A stretch of DNA of 64,000 bases from Mesorhizobium sp. GbtcB19 (lineage in GTDB: Bacteria > Pseudomonadota > Alphaproteobacteria > Rhizobiales > Rhizobiaceae): NCBI RefSeq assembly GCF_019091085.1, contig NZ_JAGXJY010000001.1, positions 124,001-188,000 of the forward strand, in the 5' to 3' direction. The stretch's first letter is position 1. Each line of letters begins with the position of its first letter. A program made the translations under genes and the position numbers. The notes beneath the pieces were generated by a model. The model saw only the letters and a program-made list of their open reading frames with translations, was not told the origin of the DNA and ran no database searches. Below, in pieces: positions 43,071 to 53,876 of this stretch.

Positions 43071-43826
43071 TCACTCGTCGGTGACGCGCGGCGTCAGCAG
43101 CCCGAGCTCCTCGAGGTCGATATCGGTCAGCGCATCCTCGTCCTCGGTCAGCGCGTCAGGATCGGCCGGCGGCACCGGCATCGAGAAATTCGAAGGCATG
43201 CGCGTCGAGAGCAGCCCAGCGCCCTTCAGCTCTTCCATGCCGGGCAGATCACGGATCTCCTCCAGCGCGAAATGGTCGAGGAAGGCGTCCGTCGTACCAT
43301 AGGTCACCGGCCGCCCAGGCGTGCGGCGGCGGCCGCGCATCCTGACCCATTCCGTTTCGAGCAGCGTGTCGAGCGTGCCCTTGGACGTCTCCACGCCTCG
43401 GATGTCTTCGATTTCGGCGCGCGTGACCGGCTGGTGATAGGCAATGATCGCCAGCACTTCGAGCGCCGCGCGCGAAAGCTTCCTTTGCTGGACGGAGTCC
43501 CGGCTCATCAGGAAAGCCAGATCGCCGGCGGTGCGGAAAGCCCAGGCATCGCCCACCCGCACCAGGTTGACGCCGCGCTTGGAATAGATTTCCTGCAGGT
43601 CCGCCATTGCGGCGGCGATGTTGACGCCCTCGGGCAGACGCGCGGCAAGCTGCTTTTCGCTCACCGGCTCTGCGCTGGCGAAGACGATCGCCTCGGCCAT
43701 GCGCACCGCTTCCGACAGTTGCAGCCGCTCGGCGGGGTTTTCGAGTGAACCCTGCTCGGCCATCTCGTCTTCCGGCTCGTCCTCGACCTTGAACGGGATG
43801 ACCGAAGCGTTGGCGCGTTCGCTCAT
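43071..43826 (-). CDS. scpB: Segregation and condensation protein B
   Basis: A 251-residue subunit of the SMC-ScpAB condensin. Tandem winged helices lie at about 25-200, with the conserved LSRAALEVLAIIAYHQPVTR and a RGVETSKGTLDTLLE segment. The acidic C-terminal tail (DPDALTEDEDALTDID) is common in rhizobia. The ATG of MSERAN overlaps the scpA stop. Confidence 0.95.
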   Translation of the reverse strand: MSERANASVIPFKVEDEPEDEMAEQGSLENPAERLQLSEAVRMAEAIVFASAEPVSEKQLAARLPEGVNIAAAMADLQEIYSKRGVNLVRVGDAWAFRTAGDLAFLMSRDSVQQRKLSRAALEVLAIIAYHQPVTRAEIEDIRGVETSKGTLDTLLETEWVRMRGRRRTPGRPVTYGTTDAFLDHFALEEIRDLPGMEELKGAGLLSTRMPSNFSMPVPPADPDALTEDEDALTDIDLEELGLLTPRVTDE

Positions 43827-44665
43827 GATACCACCTCGACTGCCCTTACCCCTTGCGCGCGGCCGCGCAGATAGATCGGCGCGAACACCTGGTCCTGCCG
43901 CACTTCCAGTTTGCCCTCGCGCACCATTTCGAGCGTCGCGGCGAAGGAGCTTGCCATCGCCGTGCGCTTCTCTTCCGGCGCCGCCAGATATTCGATCAGG
44001 AAACTGTCGAGCGCCGTCCAGTCGCCGACGGCGCCGATCAGCCTTGCCAGCACCTCGCGCGCATCCTTCAATGACCATACGGCGCGCCGGGCGATCGTCA
44101 CATTGTTGATCGCCTGCTTCTGGCGCTGCTGCGCGTAGGCGGTGAGCAGGTCGTAGAGCGAGGCGGAAAAGCTGTTACGCTTCTCGATGATGACCATTTC
44201 TGGCATGCCGCGCGCGAAGACGTCGCGGCCGAGGCGGTTGCGGTTGACCAGCCGCGCCGAGGCGTCGCGCATGGCTTCCAGCCGCTTCAGCCGGAATTGC
44301 AGCACCGCCGCCAGTTCCTCGCCGCTTTCGCCTTCTTCGCCCGGCTGTTTCGGGATCAAGAGCTTCGACTTCAGGAAGGCGAGCCACGCCGCCATCACCA
44401 GGTAGTCGGCGGCCAGCTCCAGCCTGAGCGCCCGCACTTTTTCGATGAAGGCCAGATATTGCTCGGCCAGCGCCAGGATCGAAATGCGCGCCAGATCGAC
44501 CTTCTGGTTGCGGGCAAGGTGCAGCAGAAGGTCGAGCGGGCCTTCAAAGCCCGCCACGTCGACGACCAGCGACGGGTCGCCGGTCAGGCGTGAATCGTCG
44601 TTCTCGGCCCACAGACGGTCCATCGGTGCGGCCTTCGCGGCCTTCACTTCCAATGTCTCCGCCAC
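43823..44665 (-). CDS. scpA: Segregation and condensation protein A (kleisin)
   Basis: A 280-residue kleisin that bridges the SMC heads. The core FEGPLDLLLHLARNQKVDL is near residues 40-60, and YLVMAAWLAFLKSKLLIP follows. It has an N-terminal extension of about 35 residues. It is coupled to scpB by a four-base overlap and follows nagZ by 20 bases. Confidence 0.95.
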   Translation of the reverse strand: MAETLEVKAAKAAPMDRLWAENDDSRLTGDPSLVVDVAGFEGPLDLLLHLARNQKVDLARISILALAEQYLAFIEKVRALRLELAADYLVMAAWLAFLKSKLLIPKQPGEEGESGEELAAVLQFRLKRLEAMRDASARLVNRNRLGRDVFARGMPEMVIIEKRNSFSASLYDLLTAYAQQRQKQAINNVTIARRAVWSLKDAREVLARLIGAVGDWTALDSFLIEYLAAPEEKRTAMASSFAATLEMVREGKLEVRQDQVFAPIYLRGRAQGVRAVEVVS

Positions 44666-44685
44666 TTGCCTTTCGTCCCTTCGGT

Positions 44686-45705
44686 TCAGGCCACCGCTTC
44701 AAAGTAGGTGGCGAATTCTGCGCGTATCGCCGTTTCGTCGGCGACGTCGCGGTTCTTTATATAGGTCAGCGCCCGCTCCGCGCGCTGCAAGGACTTGCCC
44801 GTGAGCGCCGTCGTGCGCGACGCGATCCCCGACATTTCCTCGAAAACGCCGTTGCAGTGAAGGACGAGATCGCAGCCGGCCGCAAGGATCGAGGCCGCCT
44901 TTGTCGGGAAATCCCCAGAAAGTGCCTTCATCGAGGTGTCGTCGCTCATCAGCAGCCCGTCAAAGCCGATCTCGCCACGGATCACCTGATCGACGACCTT
45001 GGCCGACGTCGTCGCCGGGTTGTCGGGATCGACGGCGCTGTAGACGACATGCGCGGTCATTGCCATCGGCAGCGCGTTAAGCGCCTTGAACGGGGCAAAA
45101 TCATGCCGGCTGAGCTCCTCCAGCGGCGTATCGACGGTGGGCAGCGCGAAATGCGTATCGGCGGATGCCCGGCCATGGCCGGGAATATGCTTCATCACCG
45201 GCAGCACGCCGCCGGATATCAAGCCCTCGGCCGAAGCCCGGCCCAGCTCGATCACCGCATTTGGCTCCTTGCCGTAGGCGCGCGCGCCGATGACGTCGCT
45301 GGCGCCTTCGACCGGGACGTCGAGCACCGGCAGGCAGTCGGCGGTGATGCCGAGCCGGGAAAGATCGAAGGCATGCAGCCGCGCCAGCAGCCAGGCGGCG
45401 CGGCGGCCGGCCTCGCGGTCTTCGCGCCACAACGCGCCGAGCGCGCCGCCGGCCGGATAGTTCGGCGCCAGCGGCGGCCGCAGCCGCTGCACCCTGCCGC
45501 CTTCCTGGTCGATGAACACCGGCGCGTCGGGGCGGTCGACGCAGTCGCGCAGCGAGGCAACCAGGTCGCGGATCTGCCCGGCCTCGCCGATGTTGCGCGC
45601 AAACAGGATGAAGCCCCACGGACGTTCGTCGCGATAGAAGCGGATTTCGTCTTCGGTGAGGGATTTCCCGGCGCAGCCGAAGATCATGGATTTTGATTCG
45701 CTCAT
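44686..45705 (-). CDS. nagZ: Beta-N-acetylhexosaminidase (GH3)
   Basis: A 339-residue cytoplasmic enzyme that removes GlcNAc from recycled muropeptides. FIDQEGGRVQRLRPP carries the substrate loop, and KHIPGHGRASADTH carries the catalytic His-Asp loop. GLLMSDDTSMKAL holds the nucleophile Asp. The ATG chosen (MSESKSM) has no clear ribosome site, so the start is approximate. nagZ-scpA-scpB is a common order in alphaproteobacteria. Confidence 0.94.
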   Translation of the reverse strand: MSESKSMIFGCAGKSLTEDEIRFYRDERPWGFILFARNIGEAGQIRDLVASLRDCVDRPDAPVFIDQEGGRVQRLRPPLAPNYPAGGALGALWREDREAGRRAAWLLARLHAFDLSRLGITADCLPVLDVPVEGASDVIGARAYGKEPNAVIELGRASAEGLISGGVLPVMKHIPGHGRASADTHFALPTVDTPLEELSRHDFAPFKALNALPMAMTAHVVYSAVDPDNPATTSAKVVDQVIRGEIGFDGLLMSDDTSMKALSGDFPTKAASILAAGCDLVLHCNGVFEEMSGIASRTTALTGKSLQRAERALTYIKNRDVADETAIRAEFATYFEAVA

Positions 45706-45788
45706 GCACACAAGCTTAAGGCTTTGGCCGGGCAAAGGGAATCACCCCTGCCCCACCGGCCGCCAAAGCGCACAACCGTCCACAACGA

Positions 45789-45822
45789 AAAGCCGGCGCG
45801 ACCTTGCGGCGGCGCCGGCTTT
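45789..45822 (-). terminator. Rho-independent terminator of the SPOR gene
   Basis: AAAGCCGGCGC and GCGCCGGCTTT form an 11-bp stem. On the minus strand TTTTCG follows. It lies 16 bases beyond the stop of the SPOR gene. Confidence 0.82.
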
Positions 45823-45837
45823 CGAAGTTGGGATAGT

Positions 45838-48800
45838 TCAGCGCGATACGAAGCAGTTGCCGCCGGCCGCCTTGTAGCTGGTACAGAGCGCGATCGCATC
45901 GTTGCGCGATTTCGCCGGGACTCGAACACGGTAGAACGTGCCCTTGCCCGCGACTTCCGCCTTGACGATGCTGGCCGTGCGGCCGGAAAGAACGCTGCCG
46001 TAGCGGCGCTGCAGGTCCTGATAGGTCGACTGTGCGCTTTCGACCGTCGGCTGCGAGGCGATCTGCATCGACCACGAGCCGCCGCTGGCAGCCGACGCCG
46101 GATCGATGGAGGCGACCTGGTCCGGCTTGACCTCGCCGACGATATCGACCGGCTGGTCGGACGGACGCGCCGGCGCCACCGGCACCACCGCCGGCGTGTC
46201 GGTCGACTGCGCCTTGGCTTCAGTCTTCTTCGCGGGTTTCGCGGGCTTCACTGCCGGAACGGCGGCCTGGTCCGCTTCGTCGGATGCCACGGTTCCCGTC
46301 TGCTGGCCATCGGAGGCCGGCGCGACATGCTGCGGCGCCGGATCGCTCGGCTCGGCCGCAGCGACCTTCGGCGCGGCCGGAGCCGGATCCTCGCGCGGCA
46401 CCAGCGAGCCGTCGGGCTTCACCATCATGGTCTTCACCTTGCGCGGCGCAACGGCGACGACGTCGTTGCTGGCCCCGTTGTCGGCATCCTGCTGCAGCAC
46501 CTGGGCGATGCGGTCTTCCGACTTCGGCGCAGGCGCGGCCGGCTCGGCGCTTGCCGGCGCGGCCGGCTGGGTGCTTGCCGGCGCCGTCGCTTGCGCGACG
46601 CCAGGCAACGCCGTGTCCGGTTTGTCGGCGGCATCGGCGCCAGCCGAAGCGTCGGTATCGTTGGGCGTGAGATCGACCACGCGGCTCTGCGGCGGTTCCT
46701 TCGAGGCCAGGTCGACCGGCTGCTCGGTGGTGTTGACCAGCTTCTGCTGCACCGGCTCGGCGGGCTTGGCAGTACCGCCGCCCTTGGCCACCGCGTCATA
46801 GACCTTGTTGTCCTGGTTCGGCACCACCGCGCCGCCCGGATTTTCGGGCTTCACCTTGATCGGCGCATTGTCGGCCTTGACGATCACCGGAGCTTCGCTG
46901 CCGCCCTTGCCGCCGAAGGAGAAGGCCAGCGCGCCAAGGCCGCCGAGAACCACCACGGCGCCGACCAGCGCCCCGATCATCATACCGCGCCGGCGCGGCT
47001 GAGCCGCCTCGCGTTCGGCAAGCCCGGGGATCGCCATCGCCTCTTCGAGCTCGGGATCGTAGTCGAGCTCGTCGGCAGCGAATTCGTCCGCCTGCGAGAC
47101 CGGTCGGCTGCCGGGCAGATCGTCGGCGTCGTAGTCGTTCGCGGCGGCAAAGGAAGCCGGAGCGGCGGGAGCCGCCGGAGCCTCGGCGCGCAGATCGCGA
47201 CGGTCGTAGCCGCTAAAGCCGGCATTGTAGGATTCGTCATCATAGCCCCGGCCCGGCGTCGACGCCGATGCGATCTCGGTCGCATTCATGTCGGTGAGAA
47301 GGCTGGCGAACTCCGCATCGAGATCGTCGTAAGCGGGGGCCGCCGGCTGATCCTCCTCGAAGCTGAGCTCCGGAATGTCGAGATCGTCGGCGAGCGCGAC
47401 CACGCGCTCCGGCACATCGACCGTCTCGACATCCGGCACGTCGTCATGCTGGCGAGGCTGCGGTATAGACGTCGGCGCCTGGGCCGGCTTGGCATAGGCG
47501 GAATAATCCGGGGCCGGTTCGTTACGGTAGGCAGGCGCCGTCATCTGCAGCGGCGCCGAAGGCGCTGCCATCTGCACCGGTGCCGCGGGGGCCGGCTGCG
47601 CCGCGAACGAGGCTTGCACAGGCGGAGCGGCGGTCGGGGTCGACCGGCCCCACGACCTGGACGGTTCCGCAGGCGCCGAATGCAACCATTCGGACGAATT
47701 TGCCGGAGACCTCGTCGTGGCGGCGGCAGCCTGTTCGGCCTCGATGCTGCGGGCGAAAGCGGCACCGAAATCGTCGTCGAAATCAACATCGGGCTCGGTC
47801 TTGGCCGAGTCTGCAAAATCCTGACGGTCGAGCTCGCCGGCGAGCAGGTCGTCGAGGCCGTTGTCGACCGGCTCGTTCTGCGCCGGCTGATCCTCGTCGA
47901 TATCCCAATCGAGATTGTCGGCGTCTGCCTTGCCGCTCGCGAAGCTGGCAGGTTCAGAAACCAGCCGCGGCGCGGGAGCAGGCTCCTTGACCACCGGCAT
48001 CGGCCGCGCGGTCATTGCGCCGAGCAACGCATTGAGCTCGTCTTCCAGGCTGCGCTCGCTGGCGACCGGCTTTGCCGGCGCGACGGCGGCGACCGGCGAA
48101 ACCGGAGCAGCGACGACGGGGGCTGGCTCGGCCATGGCCGGCTGCACCGTGGCGGCGGGCTCCACGGCGGGGGCTTGCGGCTCCTCGCTCAGCGCATCGC
48201 GGAAACTCAGTTCGAAATCGTCCTCGAGGGTCAGCGCGGAGGCAGGTTCGGGCGCGGCCAGCTCAGGCTCGGGCTCGGCGGCGAAATGGGCCGTCGCAGT
48301 CGGCGCCTCGACCATCGGCGCCGGCTCGTCGTCGAGCGACAGCTCCGGCTCCTGTTCCTGGCCGAGATTCATGTCCCGGCCAATATCCAGATCGGCATCG
48401 GCTATCGCCTGGTCGAAATGACCGGCGAAATCGTCCTCGGAGATCAGCGGTGCAGCCGCATGGGCTTCGACCGGCTCGGCGACCTGCGCATGCTGCTCCG
48501 GCTCGCGGCTCTCGAACGACAGCTCGTCTTCGAGCGACATCTGGACCGCATTGTCGAAATCGGCGTCGAACGCCCCTTCGCTGGCCGCCTGCACCGCTTC
48601 GACGGCATCCTGACGGGTGTCGGCCGGTTCATGATATTCGGGAGCGGCGGGCTCGTGATGGTCGATCTGGAAATCCTGGTCCAGCGACGCGGCCATCTCC
48701 TCATCGATCGGAAGATCGTCTTCGAGCGCCGAAACATCCAGCGAACTGGCGACCGCCTTGTCGAAATCGTCGTCAAAAGCGACTTCCGGCTCGAGAGCGG

Positions 48801-49293
48801 CTTCCGGCTCCGGCGCAAAATGCGGCTCAGGTGCAAAATGCGCCTCGGAGGCGAAGTGCGGCTCCGGCGCGACTTGCGGCGCCGCGGCGAAATTCGGCTC
48901 CGGCGCGCGAGGCATGGCGAAGTCGGCGTGGTCCGCCGCGTCGTCGAAGACGAAATCCTGCTCGAAAGATGCCGTCAGCTCGTCGTCATTCGAGGCGACG
49001 CTGGCAGCTTCGAAAGCCGGCTCCTGCCTGATCTGATGCACGACAGCCTGCTGCGCGACCGGTTCGCTTTCCTCGACGGAATCGAACTCCCCCATCAACT
49101 CCTTCTCGAGGTCGATGTCGAAGTCGTCCGCCGCGGGAGCCTGGTTAGCCGGCATGGCCTTGTCGGCCGCGGGGGCCGGCTGCCTGACCGGCTGGCGCGG
49201 GTCGAAACCCATGATGCGGGTCAGCTCCGCGAACGGATCGTCGTCGGCGATATCGTTGTGGTCGGCTACTTTCAGCGGGGTTCTGTCTGCCAT
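45838..49293 (-). CDS. Very large SPOR-domain membrane protein
   Basis: An 1151-residue bitopic protein. Residues 1 to about 750 are cytosolic, disordered and very acidic, with many FDDDFDKAVA-like imperfect motifs and Ala/Pro-rich stretches. One helix follows (GMMIGALVGAVVVLGGLGALAF). A periplasmic linker rich in Ala, Pro and Lys leads to a C-terminal SPOR domain (SWSMQIASQPTVESAQ to GNCFVSR). SPOR domains bind denuded glycan at the division site. The short acidic repeats could recruit a cytosolic partner. Position between nagZ and argS is usual in rhizobia. Confidence 0.9.
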   Translation of the reverse strand: MADRTPLKVADHNDIADDDPFAELTRIMGFDPRQPVRQPAPAADKAMPANQAPAADDFDIDLEKELMGEFDSVEESEPVAQQAVVHQIRQEPAFEAASVASNDDELTASFEQDFVFDDAADHADFAMPRAPEPNFAAAPQVAPEPHFASEAHFAPEPHFAPEPEAALEPEVAFDDDFDKAVASSLDVSALEDDLPIDEEMAASLDQDFQIDHHEPAAPEYHEPADTRQDAVEAVQAASEGAFDADFDNAVQMSLEDELSFESREPEQHAQVAEPVEAHAAAPLISEDDFAGHFDQAIADADLDIGRDMNLGQEQEPELSLDDEPAPMVEAPTATAHFAAEPEPELAAPEPASALTLEDDFELSFRDALSEEPQAPAVEPAATVQPAMAEPAPVVAAPVSPVAAVAPAKPVASERSLEDELNALLGAMTARPMPVVKEPAPAPRLVSEPASFASGKADADNLDWDIDEDQPAQNEPVDNGLDDLLAGELDRQDFADSAKTEPDVDFDDDFGAAFARSIEAEQAAAATTRSPANSSEWLHSAPAEPSRSWGRSTPTAAPPVQASFAAQPAPAAPVQMAAPSAPLQMTAPAYRNEPAPDYSAYAKPAQAPTSIPQPRQHDDVPDVETVDVPERVVALADDLDIPELSFEEDQPAAPAYDDLDAEFASLLTDMNATEIASASTPGRGYDDESYNAGFSGYDRRDLRAEAPAAPAAPASFAAANDYDADDLPGSRPVSQADEFAADELDYDPELEEAMAIPGLAEREAAQPRRRGMMIGALVGAVVVLGGLGALAFSFGGKGGSEAPVIVKADNAPIKVKPENPGGAVVPNQDNKVYDAVAKGGGTAKPAEPVQQKLVNTTEQPVDLASKEPPQSRVVDLTPNDTDASAGADAADKPDTALPGVAQATAPASTQPAAPASAEPAAPAPKSEDRIAQVLQQDADNGASNDVVAVAPRKVKTMMVKPDGSLVPREDPAPAAPKVAAAEPSDPAPQHVAPASDGQQTGTVASDEADQAAVPAVKPAKPAKKTEAKAQSTDTPAVVPVAPARPSDQPVDIVGEVKPDQVASIDPASAASGGSWSMQIASQPTVESAQSTYQDLQRRYGSVLSGRTASIVKAEVAGKGTFYRVRVPAKSRNDAIALCTSYKAAGGNCFVSR

Positions 49294-49396
49294 TATTGTT
49301 CCCGAACTCGCACACAGTCGGACGCCATGGACGTCGCGCAGGGTTGGCCCTTACCAGCGCAATGTGGGCAAAAGGTGACAGGTGTTTTAGTTAAAC

Positions 49397-51154
49397 CTAA
49401 CGCATTTCGGTAGGCGCGTCAGCCCCGATCAGCGTCAGGCCGGAGGTCAAAACATCCGAAACAGCCTGCACCAGCCCTAGTCTGGCATAGGTTGATTCTC
49501 GGTCGTTAACCTTAACAAAACGTAAGTCCTGATTATCGTGGCCGCGATTCCACTGTGCATGGAAGCCGGAAGCCAGATCGTAGAGGTAGAATGCCAGCCG
49601 GTGCGGCTCGAGCGAAAGCGCCGCGGATTCGATCAGCCGCGGATATTCAGCCAGCTTCCTGATCAGCGCGATTTCGCCCTCGTCGGTCAGCGCCGCCACC
49701 GAGGCGGTGAGCCGGTTGCGGTCGAAATTCGCCTCGCCAAGCTGCTCGCTCGCCTGCCGGAAAACCGAGTGGCAGCGCGCCGAAGCGTACTGAACGTAGA
49801 ACACCGGATTGTCCTTCGACTGCTCCGTCACCTTGGCGAAGTCGAAGTCGAGCGGCGCGTCGCTCTTGCGATAAAGCATCATGAAGCGGACCGGGTCACG
49901 ACCGACCTCTTCCACCACTTCGCGCAAGGTAATGAAATCGCCCGACCGTTTCGACATACGGACGGGCTCTCCGTCGCGGAACAGCTTGACCAGATTGCAC
50001 AGCAAGACGGTAAGCGCCACCTTGTCGCCGGCAACCGCGCGCGCCAGGGCCTCCAGCCGCTTGACGTAGCCGCCATGGTCGGCGCCGAGCACATAGATCA
50101 GCTCGACGAAGCCGCGCTCGACCTTGTCCTTGAGATAGGCGACGTCGGCGGCGAAATAGGTGAAGGAGCCGTCCGACTTGACGAGTGCCCGGTCCATGTC
50201 GTCGCCGACCGCGGTCGAGCGGAACAGCGTCTGCTCGCGGTCCTCCCAGTCGTCGGGTTTCTCACCCTTCGGCGGCGGCAGCGTGCCCTTGTAGATATGC
50301 CCTTTGAGCGTCAGGTCGGCGATCGCCGCCCTGATCTTCTTGGCGTTGTCGGCATGCAGCGTGCGCTCGGAGAAGAACACGTCGTGATGCACGTTGAGCA
50401 GCGCCAGATCCTCGCGGATCATCGCCATCATCGCATCGACCGTACGGTCCTTGACGATCGCCATCGCCTCGTCTTCCGGCATCTGCAGCAGGCCGCGGCC
50501 GAACTCCCTGGCCAGCGCCTGACCGACAGGAACCAGGTAGTCGCCCGGATAGAGACCGGACGGGATCTCGCCGATGTCATCGCCGAGCGCTTCGCGATAG
50601 CGCAGGAACGCCGAGCGGCCGAGCACGTCGATCTGCGAGCCGGCGTCGTTGATGACATATTCCTTGGTCACGTCATACCCGGCGAAGGCCATCAGATTGG
50701 CAAGCGCGTCGCCGACCACGGCGCCACGGCAATGGCCGACATGCATCGGACCGGTCGGGTTGGCCGAGACATATTCGACATTGGCCTTGCGGCCGCCGCC
50801 GATCTTCGAACGGCCATAGTTGCGGCCTTCGCCGAGAAGCGCTGCCAGATGCGTATGCCAGAAGCCGTCCTTCAGCCTGAGATTGACGAAGCCTGGTCCA
50901 GCAACGTCGGCCGAGGCCACGTCCGTATCGGCGCGCAGCACCTCGACCAGTTTTTCCGCCAATGCGCGCGGGTTCTGTCCGGTAGGCTTGGCCAGCACCA
51001 TCGCCGCATTGGTGGCGAGATCGCCGTGGCTGGCGTCGCGCGGCGGCTCGACGGTGATGCGCGACAGGTCGAGCGCGGCCCCTTCCTTGTCCTTCAGGTC
51101 AAGGGTTTCGACGGCTTTTACGACCCGCGCGTTGAAATCGGCGAAGATATTCAT
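49397..51154 (-). CDS. argS: Arginyl-tRNA synthetase
   Basis: A 585-residue class I synthetase. The HIGH motif is [14 protein letters not shown] and the KMSKS-like motif is [13 protein letters not shown]. An N-terminal Add-1 domain and the DALR anticodon-binding domain at the end are recognisable. Cytoplasmic. It ends with DAPTEMR, as expected for the family. Confidence 0.97.
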   Translation of the reverse strand: MNIFADFNARVVKAVETLDLKDKEGAALDLSRITVEPPRDASHGDLATNAAMVLAKPTGQNPRALAEKLVEVLRADTDVASADVAGPGFVNLRLKDGFWHTHLAALLGEGRNYGRSKIGGGRKANVEYVSANPTGPMHVGHCRGAVVGDALANLMAFAGYDVTKEYVINDAGSQIDVLGRSAFLRYREALGDDIGEIPSGLYPGDYLVPVGQALAREFGRGLLQMPEDEAMAIVKDRTVDAMMAMIREDLALLNVHHDVFFSERTLHADNAKKIRAAIADLTLKGHIYKGTLPPPKGEKPDDWEDREQTLFRSTAVGDDMDRALVKSDGSFTYFAADVAYLKDKVERGFVELIYVLGADHGGYVKRLEALARAVAGDKVALTVLLCNLVKLFRDGEPVRMSKRSGDFITLREVVEEVGRDPVRFMMLYRKSDAPLDFDFAKVTEQSKDNPVFYVQYASARCHSVFRQASEQLGEANFDRNRLTASVAALTDEGEIALIRKLAEYPRLIESAALSLEPHRLAFYLYDLASGFHAQWNRGHDNQDLRFVKVNDRESTYARLGLVQAVSDVLTSGLTLIGADAPTEMR

Positions 51155-51215
51155 TGGAAGTGCTCTGGGCTTTAAGAGGCGACCGGCTCAGCGGCCGGCA
51201 AAATCGAGGCTCGCC

Positions 51216-52445
51216 CTAGCTCAAATCGGGCGTATGGTCAAACAGACGCCGATGTTCCTTCAGTGCGTAGGTGTCGGTCATGCCGGCCAGGAAATCGGCG
51301 ACGCTGCGCGCCTTGATGCGATCCTCGGCCCGATCCAGCCCCTCGCGCCAGCCGTCGGGCATGGCGCGCGGATCGGCGAAATAGACATCGAACAGCTCTC
51401 GCACGATGCGCTCGGCGTCGGCCCGCACCCGCATCACCTCCGGGTGACGGTAAAGATGCTTGTAGAGGAACGCCTTCAATTCCTTCTCCGCCGCGGCCAT
51501 GCCTGGCGAGAAGGTCACCAGGGTTTCGCCCGCCGCCCGAACCGCATCGGCGCTGTTTGGCTTGAGACGTTCGATGTTGGCGGCGGTCGATGCGATGACA
51601 TCCTCGACCATCAAGGTGATCTGCCGGCGCATCAACTCGTGGCCGGTGCGGACATCGTCGAGCTGAGGGTATTTGGCGCGCACGCCCTTCAGGATCGAGC
51701 CCGGCAGCCCGACCTCCTCCAGCATCTCCAGCGTCAGCAAGCCGGCGCGCAGGCCGTCGTCTATGTCATGGGTGTTGTAGGCGATGTCGTCGGCGATCGC
51801 CGCACACTGCGCCTCGATGCCGGCGAAGCGGTCGAGCTCGAGGTCGTGCAGCTCCGAATAGTCGCGGATCGCCTGCGGCACCGGACCCTTGAGCCCCTTC
51901 CCGCTCGCATCGGTCAGCGGGCCATTGTGCTTGACCAGCCCCTCCAGCGTTTCCCAGGTGAGGTTCAGCCCGTCGAATTCAGCATAGCGCCGTTCGAGCC
52001 TCGTGACCACGCGCAACGACTGGGCATTGTGATCGAAGCCGCCCCAGGCGGCCATCTTCTCGTTGAGCGCATCCTCGCCGGTATGGCCGAACGGCGTGTG
52101 GCCGAAATCGTGAACCAACGCCACGGCTTCGGCGAGATCCTCGTCGCCGCGCAAGGCACGCGCCAGCGCGCGGGCGATCTGCGCCACCTCGATCGAATGC
52201 GTCAGCCGCGTGCGGTAGTGATCGCCCTCATGCGCGACGAAGACCTGCGTCTTGTGCTTCAGCCGGCGAAAGGCGGTTGAGTGGATGATGCGGTCGCGGT
52301 CGCGCTGGAACGGCGTGCGGGTCGGGCTTTCGGCCTCCTCGAACAGGCGTCCGCGCGAGCGCGCCGGATCGCTCGCATAGACGGCTCGCGGCCGATAGCC
52401 GAAGCCGATGTCGCCGAGAGCCTCCTTGCCCTGCCGCTCGTCCAT
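51216..52445 (-). CDS. dGTPase-like HD-domain triphosphohydrolase
   Basis: A 409-residue HD enzyme. The metal site is [15 protein letters not shown], then [15 protein letters not shown]. It matches the alphaproteobacterial deoxyguanosinetriphosphate triphosphohydrolase-like proteins, which convert dNTP to deoxynucleoside and triphosphate. The ATG MDERQ is chosen because upstream residues would overlap the divergent Fe-S carrier gene region and look non-coding. Confidence 0.93.
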   Translation of the reverse strand: MDERQGKEALGDIGFGYRPRAVYASDPARSRGRLFEEAESPTRTPFQRDRDRIIHSTAFRRLKHKTQVFVAHEGDHYRTRLTHSIEVAQIARALARALRGDEDLAEAVALVHDFGHTPFGHTGEDALNEKMAAWGGFDHNAQSLRVVTRLERRYAEFDGLNLTWETLEGLVKHNGPLTDASGKGLKGPVPQAIRDYSELHDLELDRFAGIEAQCAAIADDIAYNTHDIDDGLRAGLLTLEMLEEVGLPGSILKGVRAKYPQLDDVRTGHELMRRQITLMVEDVIASTAANIERLKPNSADAVRAAGETLVTFSPGMAAAEKELKAFLYKHLYRHPEVMRVRADAERIVRELFDVYFADPRAMPDGWREGLDRAEDRIKARSVADFLAGMTDTYALKEHRRLFDHTPDLS

Positions 52446-52515
52446 TGGTCCACCAGTTGACTCAGGCCTGCCTGCTTCATACCTATCATGTGAAACCGAA
52501 AGCAAGGTGACGCCG

Positions 52516-52863
52516 ATGGGCGCGGATGCCAAGACTGCCATGAAGGTCGAAATGACCGATGCCGCGGCAAAGCGGATCGCCAGGATCGTTTCCGGCGAAC
52601 CGGGCAAAACGGCGCTGCGCGTCTCCGTCGAAGGCGGCGGCTGTTCCGGCTTTTCCTACAAATTCGACCTCGTCGGCGAGCGCAATGACGACGATGTCGC
52701 CATCGAGAAGGACGGCGCGACCATCCTGATCGACGACCTGTCGCTGGTCTATATGGGCGGCTCGGTGATCGACTTCGTCGACGACCTGATGGGCCAGTCC
52801 TTCCAGATCAGGAACCCGAACGCGGTCGCCTCCTGCGGCTGCGGCACCAGCTTCTCCATCTGA
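52516..52863 (+). CDS. A-type iron-sulfur carrier (HesB/IscA/ErpA family)
   Basis: A 115-residue Fe-S carrier. The three cluster cysteines are seen in GGGCSGFSY and SCGCGTSF. An acidic [10 protein letters not shown] segment and [12 protein letters not shown] are typical. AAGGTGA lies before the ATG. Divergent from the dGTPase gene. ErpA is the likely type, but SufA or IscA cannot be excluded. Confidence 0.93.
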   Translation: MGADAKTAMKVEMTDAAAKRIARIVSGEPGKTALRVSVEGGGCSGFSYKFDLVGERNDDDVAIEKDGATILIDDLSLVYMGGSVIDFVDDLMGQSFQIRNPNAVASCGCGTSFSI

Positions 52864-53017
52864 TCGGCTGAATCTCTCGCAAGGCTTGCGGCTGGCGCGC
52901 CGGCTAGCGCGTAGCCGTCGCCTGGTTATGGCAGGAATGCGCATGGGCGGCCTTTCTAAAGCCCCGCGCAGGCAATACGATCGACTTCGTCGAACGCCGA
53001 ACAGCATCGAGGCCTGC

Positions 53018-53812
53018 ATGAAGATCGTCACCTGGAACATCAACGGCGTTCGCGCCCGCATCGGCAATCTCACCCACTGGCTGACCGAAAGCGCGCCGGA
53101 CATCGTGTGCCTGCAGGAGATCAAGTCGGTCGACGAATTGTTCCCGCGCGCCGAGATCGAGGCGCTGGGTTACAATGTCGAGACCAACGGCCAGAAGAGC
53201 TTCAACGGCGTCGCCATCCTGTCGAAGCTGCCCTTCGACGAGGTCAACCGCGGCCTGCCTGGCGATGATGCGGACGACCATGCCCGCTTTATCGAAGGCG
53301 TCTTTTCGACCGATCAGGGGGCCTTGCGCGTCGCCTCGCTCTATCTGCCGAACGGCAACCCGATCGACGATGAACGGAAATTTTCCTACAAGCTCGCCTG
53401 GATGGCGCGGCTGGAGCGTTGGGCACAGGAGCGCCTGCGGCTCGAAGAGGCGCTGGTGCTGGCCGGCGACTACAACGTCATTCCCGAGCCCGCCGATGCC
53501 CGCTTTCCCGAAAACTGGCTGGGCGACGCGCTGTTCCAGCCGCAGACAAGGCAGGCCTTCCGCCGGCTGAAGAATCTCGGCTTCACCGAAGCGGTGCGCA
53601 GCGTGACCGACTCGGCCGGCGTCTACACCTTCTGGGATTATCAGGCTGGCGCCTGGCAGAAGAACAACGGTATCCGCATCGATCATCTGCTGCTGTCGCC
53701 GGAAGCCGCCAATCGTTTCTCGTCGGCCTCGGTGGAAAAGCACGTACGCGCCTGGGAAAAGCCTTCCGACCACGTGCCGGTCGCGATCGAGCTCAGCCTG
53801 CGGCCGGCCTGA
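53018..53812 (+). CDS. xth: Exodeoxyribonuclease III
   Basis: A 264-residue AP endonuclease and 3'-5' exonuclease of base-excision repair. MKIVTWNINGVRAR, LQEIKSVDELFP (metal Glu), GDYNVIPEPAD and the closing KPSDHVPV (catalytic His) are all present. The start is the ATG of MKIV, as in most family members. About 155 bases behind the Fe-S carrier gene. Confidence 0.95.
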   Translation: MKIVTWNINGVRARIGNLTHWLTESAPDIVCLQEIKSVDELFPRAEIEALGYNVETNGQKSFNGVAILSKLPFDEVNRGLPGDDADDHARFIEGVFSTDQGALRVASLYLPNGNPIDDERKFSYKLAWMARLERWAQERLRLEEALVLAGDYNVIPEPADARFPENWLGDALFQPQTRQAFRRLKNLGFTEAVRSVTDSAGVYTFWDYQAGAWQKNNGIRIDHLLLSPEAANRFSSASVEKHVRAWEKPSDHVPVAIELSLRPA

Positions 53813-53876
53813 GACGATTCCGGACCCAGATATCGCCACAAATCCGGTCTTTGATGCGGATTGCTGTGGGGGTTGA

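Noticed and set aside
45724..49413. Very long open frame on the plus strand opposite the SPOR gene
   Set aside because: It is Arg/Gly/His-rich without domains, and is a by-product of the GC-rich codon bias of the minus-strand gene, which has clear membrane and SPOR features.
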